This document shows positions 62,730 through 64,000 of a stretch of DNA of 64,000 nt, in pieces. Numbering within the stretch: position 1 is the stretch's first letter; the number at the start of each line of letters is the position of its first letter. Origin of the DNA: Candidatus Altimarinota bacterium (GTDB taxonomy: Bacteria > Patescibacteriota > Gracilibacteria > BD1-5 > UBA6164); assembly GCA_028689115.1 (NCBI GenBank), contig JAQTWV010000003.1, positions 1-64,000 of the forward strand, written 5' to 3'. Both the position numbers and the translations under genes were made by a program. The notes under the pieces are model-generated. The model was not told the DNA's origin, searched no databases, and saw only the letters and a program-made list of their open reading frames with translations.

Positions 62730-63566
62730 ATGAATAAAAAGACTGCAAAAGAAATGAGAGTTGAAAATATTAAAAAACTTATTTCAGATAATCTAGAAAA
62801 AATAAAAGATAATTGAGCTAAAGAGACTTTAAAAAAATACCCATCAATTATTGATGAATTATTTATTGAAAAACAAGATATTGTAGAAGAAAAAATAAAA
62901 ATTAATACTATAATTTTATCAAAAATTATACCATATGTTGAAAAAGTATTAGAAGGAAGCTTAGTAGAAAAGAATATTAGGACTGCTATTTATTCTTTAT
63001 CTTCTTTAATAATTAATGATCTTAATGCATCTTTATTATTGTCAAAAGCATGAAGATATACTGCATTAATGACTATTTTAAGAAAAATAGATGAAGCAAT
63101 TATTTTAATAAATGCATTATCATATGAATTTTACAAATGAGAAAATAAGTCTTTAATTTCTTGGTTTGATTGAGAATTAATAATGCATTGAGACTGCAGA
63201 AAAATATTAGAAAAAATGAATGAAGAGTTTGATATTTGAATATGAGTAAATATATGATCATTAGAATCTTATTTGTATCAAATGACATCACAACCTGCAC
63301 ATAATTGATATGTTTCTGTAATAGAAAACATTAGTCCTTTTACAGAAAAATTTGATTTTGAATGATCAACTTGATTTCATAGGACTATTTCTTGAATAAA
63401 ATTTTTAAATGGAATAATTAGAGGTTTTGTTGATTCATTAAAACATGTTTATTTATTTGTATTAAAAGATCCTAAATGATTGGATGAAATTGAAAATATT
63501 TATGTAAACTATTGGTGAAAAATTACTAGAGATTCTATTTCTGAAGAAATTATTAATAAGTTTTAA
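62730..63566 (+). CDS. Helical protein of unknown function
   Basis: 278 residues, mainly helical, with no signal peptide and no clear membrane helix. The central part has GENKSLISWFDGELIMHGDC and the end carries a Gly/Phe-rich stretch (FEGSTGFHRTISGIKFLNGI). It has one cysteine. No family is recognised. It is convergent with typA and its stop lies in their shared palindrome. Confidence 0.6.
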
Positions 63567-63609
63567 AAACTAAAAAAAGAGATTTTAAAATCTCTTTTTT
63601 AGTTTTTAA
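63563..63609. terminator. Near-perfect palindrome with both stop codons
   Basis: TTAAAAACTAAAAAAAGAGATTTT followed by its reverse complement, with one extra A on the left. Stops of the 278-residue gene and of typA both lie inside. Confidence 0.85.
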
Positions 63610-64000
63610 CTTTTACCAAATCTTTTTCTTTCAGTTTCAGTTAAGTATTTTTTTCTTAATCTTATACTTAAAGGAGTAACTTCTACATATTCATCACCTG
63701 ATATATAGTCGATTGCTTCTTCTAAAGTCATCAATTTTGGTGGTACTAATTTTAGTGCTTCATCTGTACCAGATGCTCTAACGTTAGTTAATTTTTTATT
63801 TTTAGTAGCGTTTACTGCTAAATCTTGACCTTTACTTGATTCTCAAATAATCATTCATTCATATATTTCAGTAGCTGGTTCAACAAATATTTTACCTCTA
63901 TCTTGTAAGTTAAATAGTGAGTAAGCCATTGTTTTACCATTTTCCATAGAAATCATTGATCATACAGCTCTTTTTTCAATTGGTCCTTTGTATTCTTCAT
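63606..64000 (-). CDS. typA: GTPase TypA/BipA, C-terminal part
   Basis: The start lies beyond the window edge; about 131 C-terminal residues are visible. They contain the characteristic BipA end: [20 protein letters not shown] and [37 protein letters not shown] and [17 protein letters not shown]. This ribosome-binding GTPase acts in 50S assembly and stress growth. Confidence 0.95.

Noticed and set aside
1-64000. CRISPR array or insertion sequence
   Set aside because: I saw no regularly spaced repeats, no transposase and no terminal inverted repeats with target duplications.

Overview
The window comes from a bacterium in which UGA encodes glycine (translation table 25), as in the Gracilibacteria and Absconditabacteria (SR1) of the candidate phyla radiation. 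Read with the standard code, almost every long gene breaks into short pieces. Read with TGA as Gly and only TAA/TAG as stops, about fifty genes become intact. TGA then sits at invariant glycines: Walker A loops of UvrA, PilB and VirD4, the GGEEF motif, the DAEGRL motif of leucyl aminopeptidase and the RNA-binding loops of DnaE and EF-Tu. TGG is still used for Trp. The DNA is strongly AT-rich, genes are packed tightly, and Shine-Dalgarno sequences are essentially absent.

Layout. 1-3600 (mostly minus): tRNA-Arg, a membrane-anchored HTH protein, glyA and a CtpA-type protease. 3950-14138 (plus): a train starting at a good promoter with four unrecognised genes (one with a GspF-N-like segment), then pepA, comF, a zinc-motif protein, uvrA, murB and a pseudouridine synthase. 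14152-22293: a secreted coiled-coil protein, an exonuclease-DinG helicase fusion, and a type IV pilus assembly operon (two membrane proteins, PilB, PilC). 22396-26976: a strong promoter, a structured riboswitch-like leader, a glycosyltransferase and a 1092-residue S-layer-like protein. 27191-37030: DsbA-like thioredoxin, era, PH-domain protein, tsaB, mfd, a cyclophilin-FKBP lipoprotein, a small Cys/His protein, a GGDEF protein and queA.

37094-43406 looks accessory. Two very large Gly-rich membrane proteins (901 and 995 residues) flank a small membrane protein gene that appears to be written in the standard code: it has a Shine-Dalgarno sequence, no internal TGA, and a TGA just before a terminator. 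43573-48433 is housekeeping: ftsX, tRNA-Asp, tRNA-Ala, two tiny basic ORFs, tuf, rpsJ, rpmB, tRNA-Leu, rpsP, khpA and a VirB2-like two-helix protein. 48458-52479: a small anchored protein, a FecR-CHASE2/adenylate cyclase pair, and tRNA-Glu and tRNA-fMet.

52544-57757 (minus) is a type IV secretion-like operon: a VirD4-like ATPase followed by membrane proteins built from one, two or three copies of a VirB2/TrbC-like two-helix module. 57882-64000: an unrecognised gene, dnaE, another unrecognised gene and the 3' part of typA.

The parts suggest a small cell with surface machinery (pili, S-layer, secretion) and both c-di-GMP-type and cAMP-type signalling domains. The most unusual items are the standard-code gene, the riboswitch-like leader, the concatenated VirB2-like modules, and the near absence of TGA from the S-layer gene.
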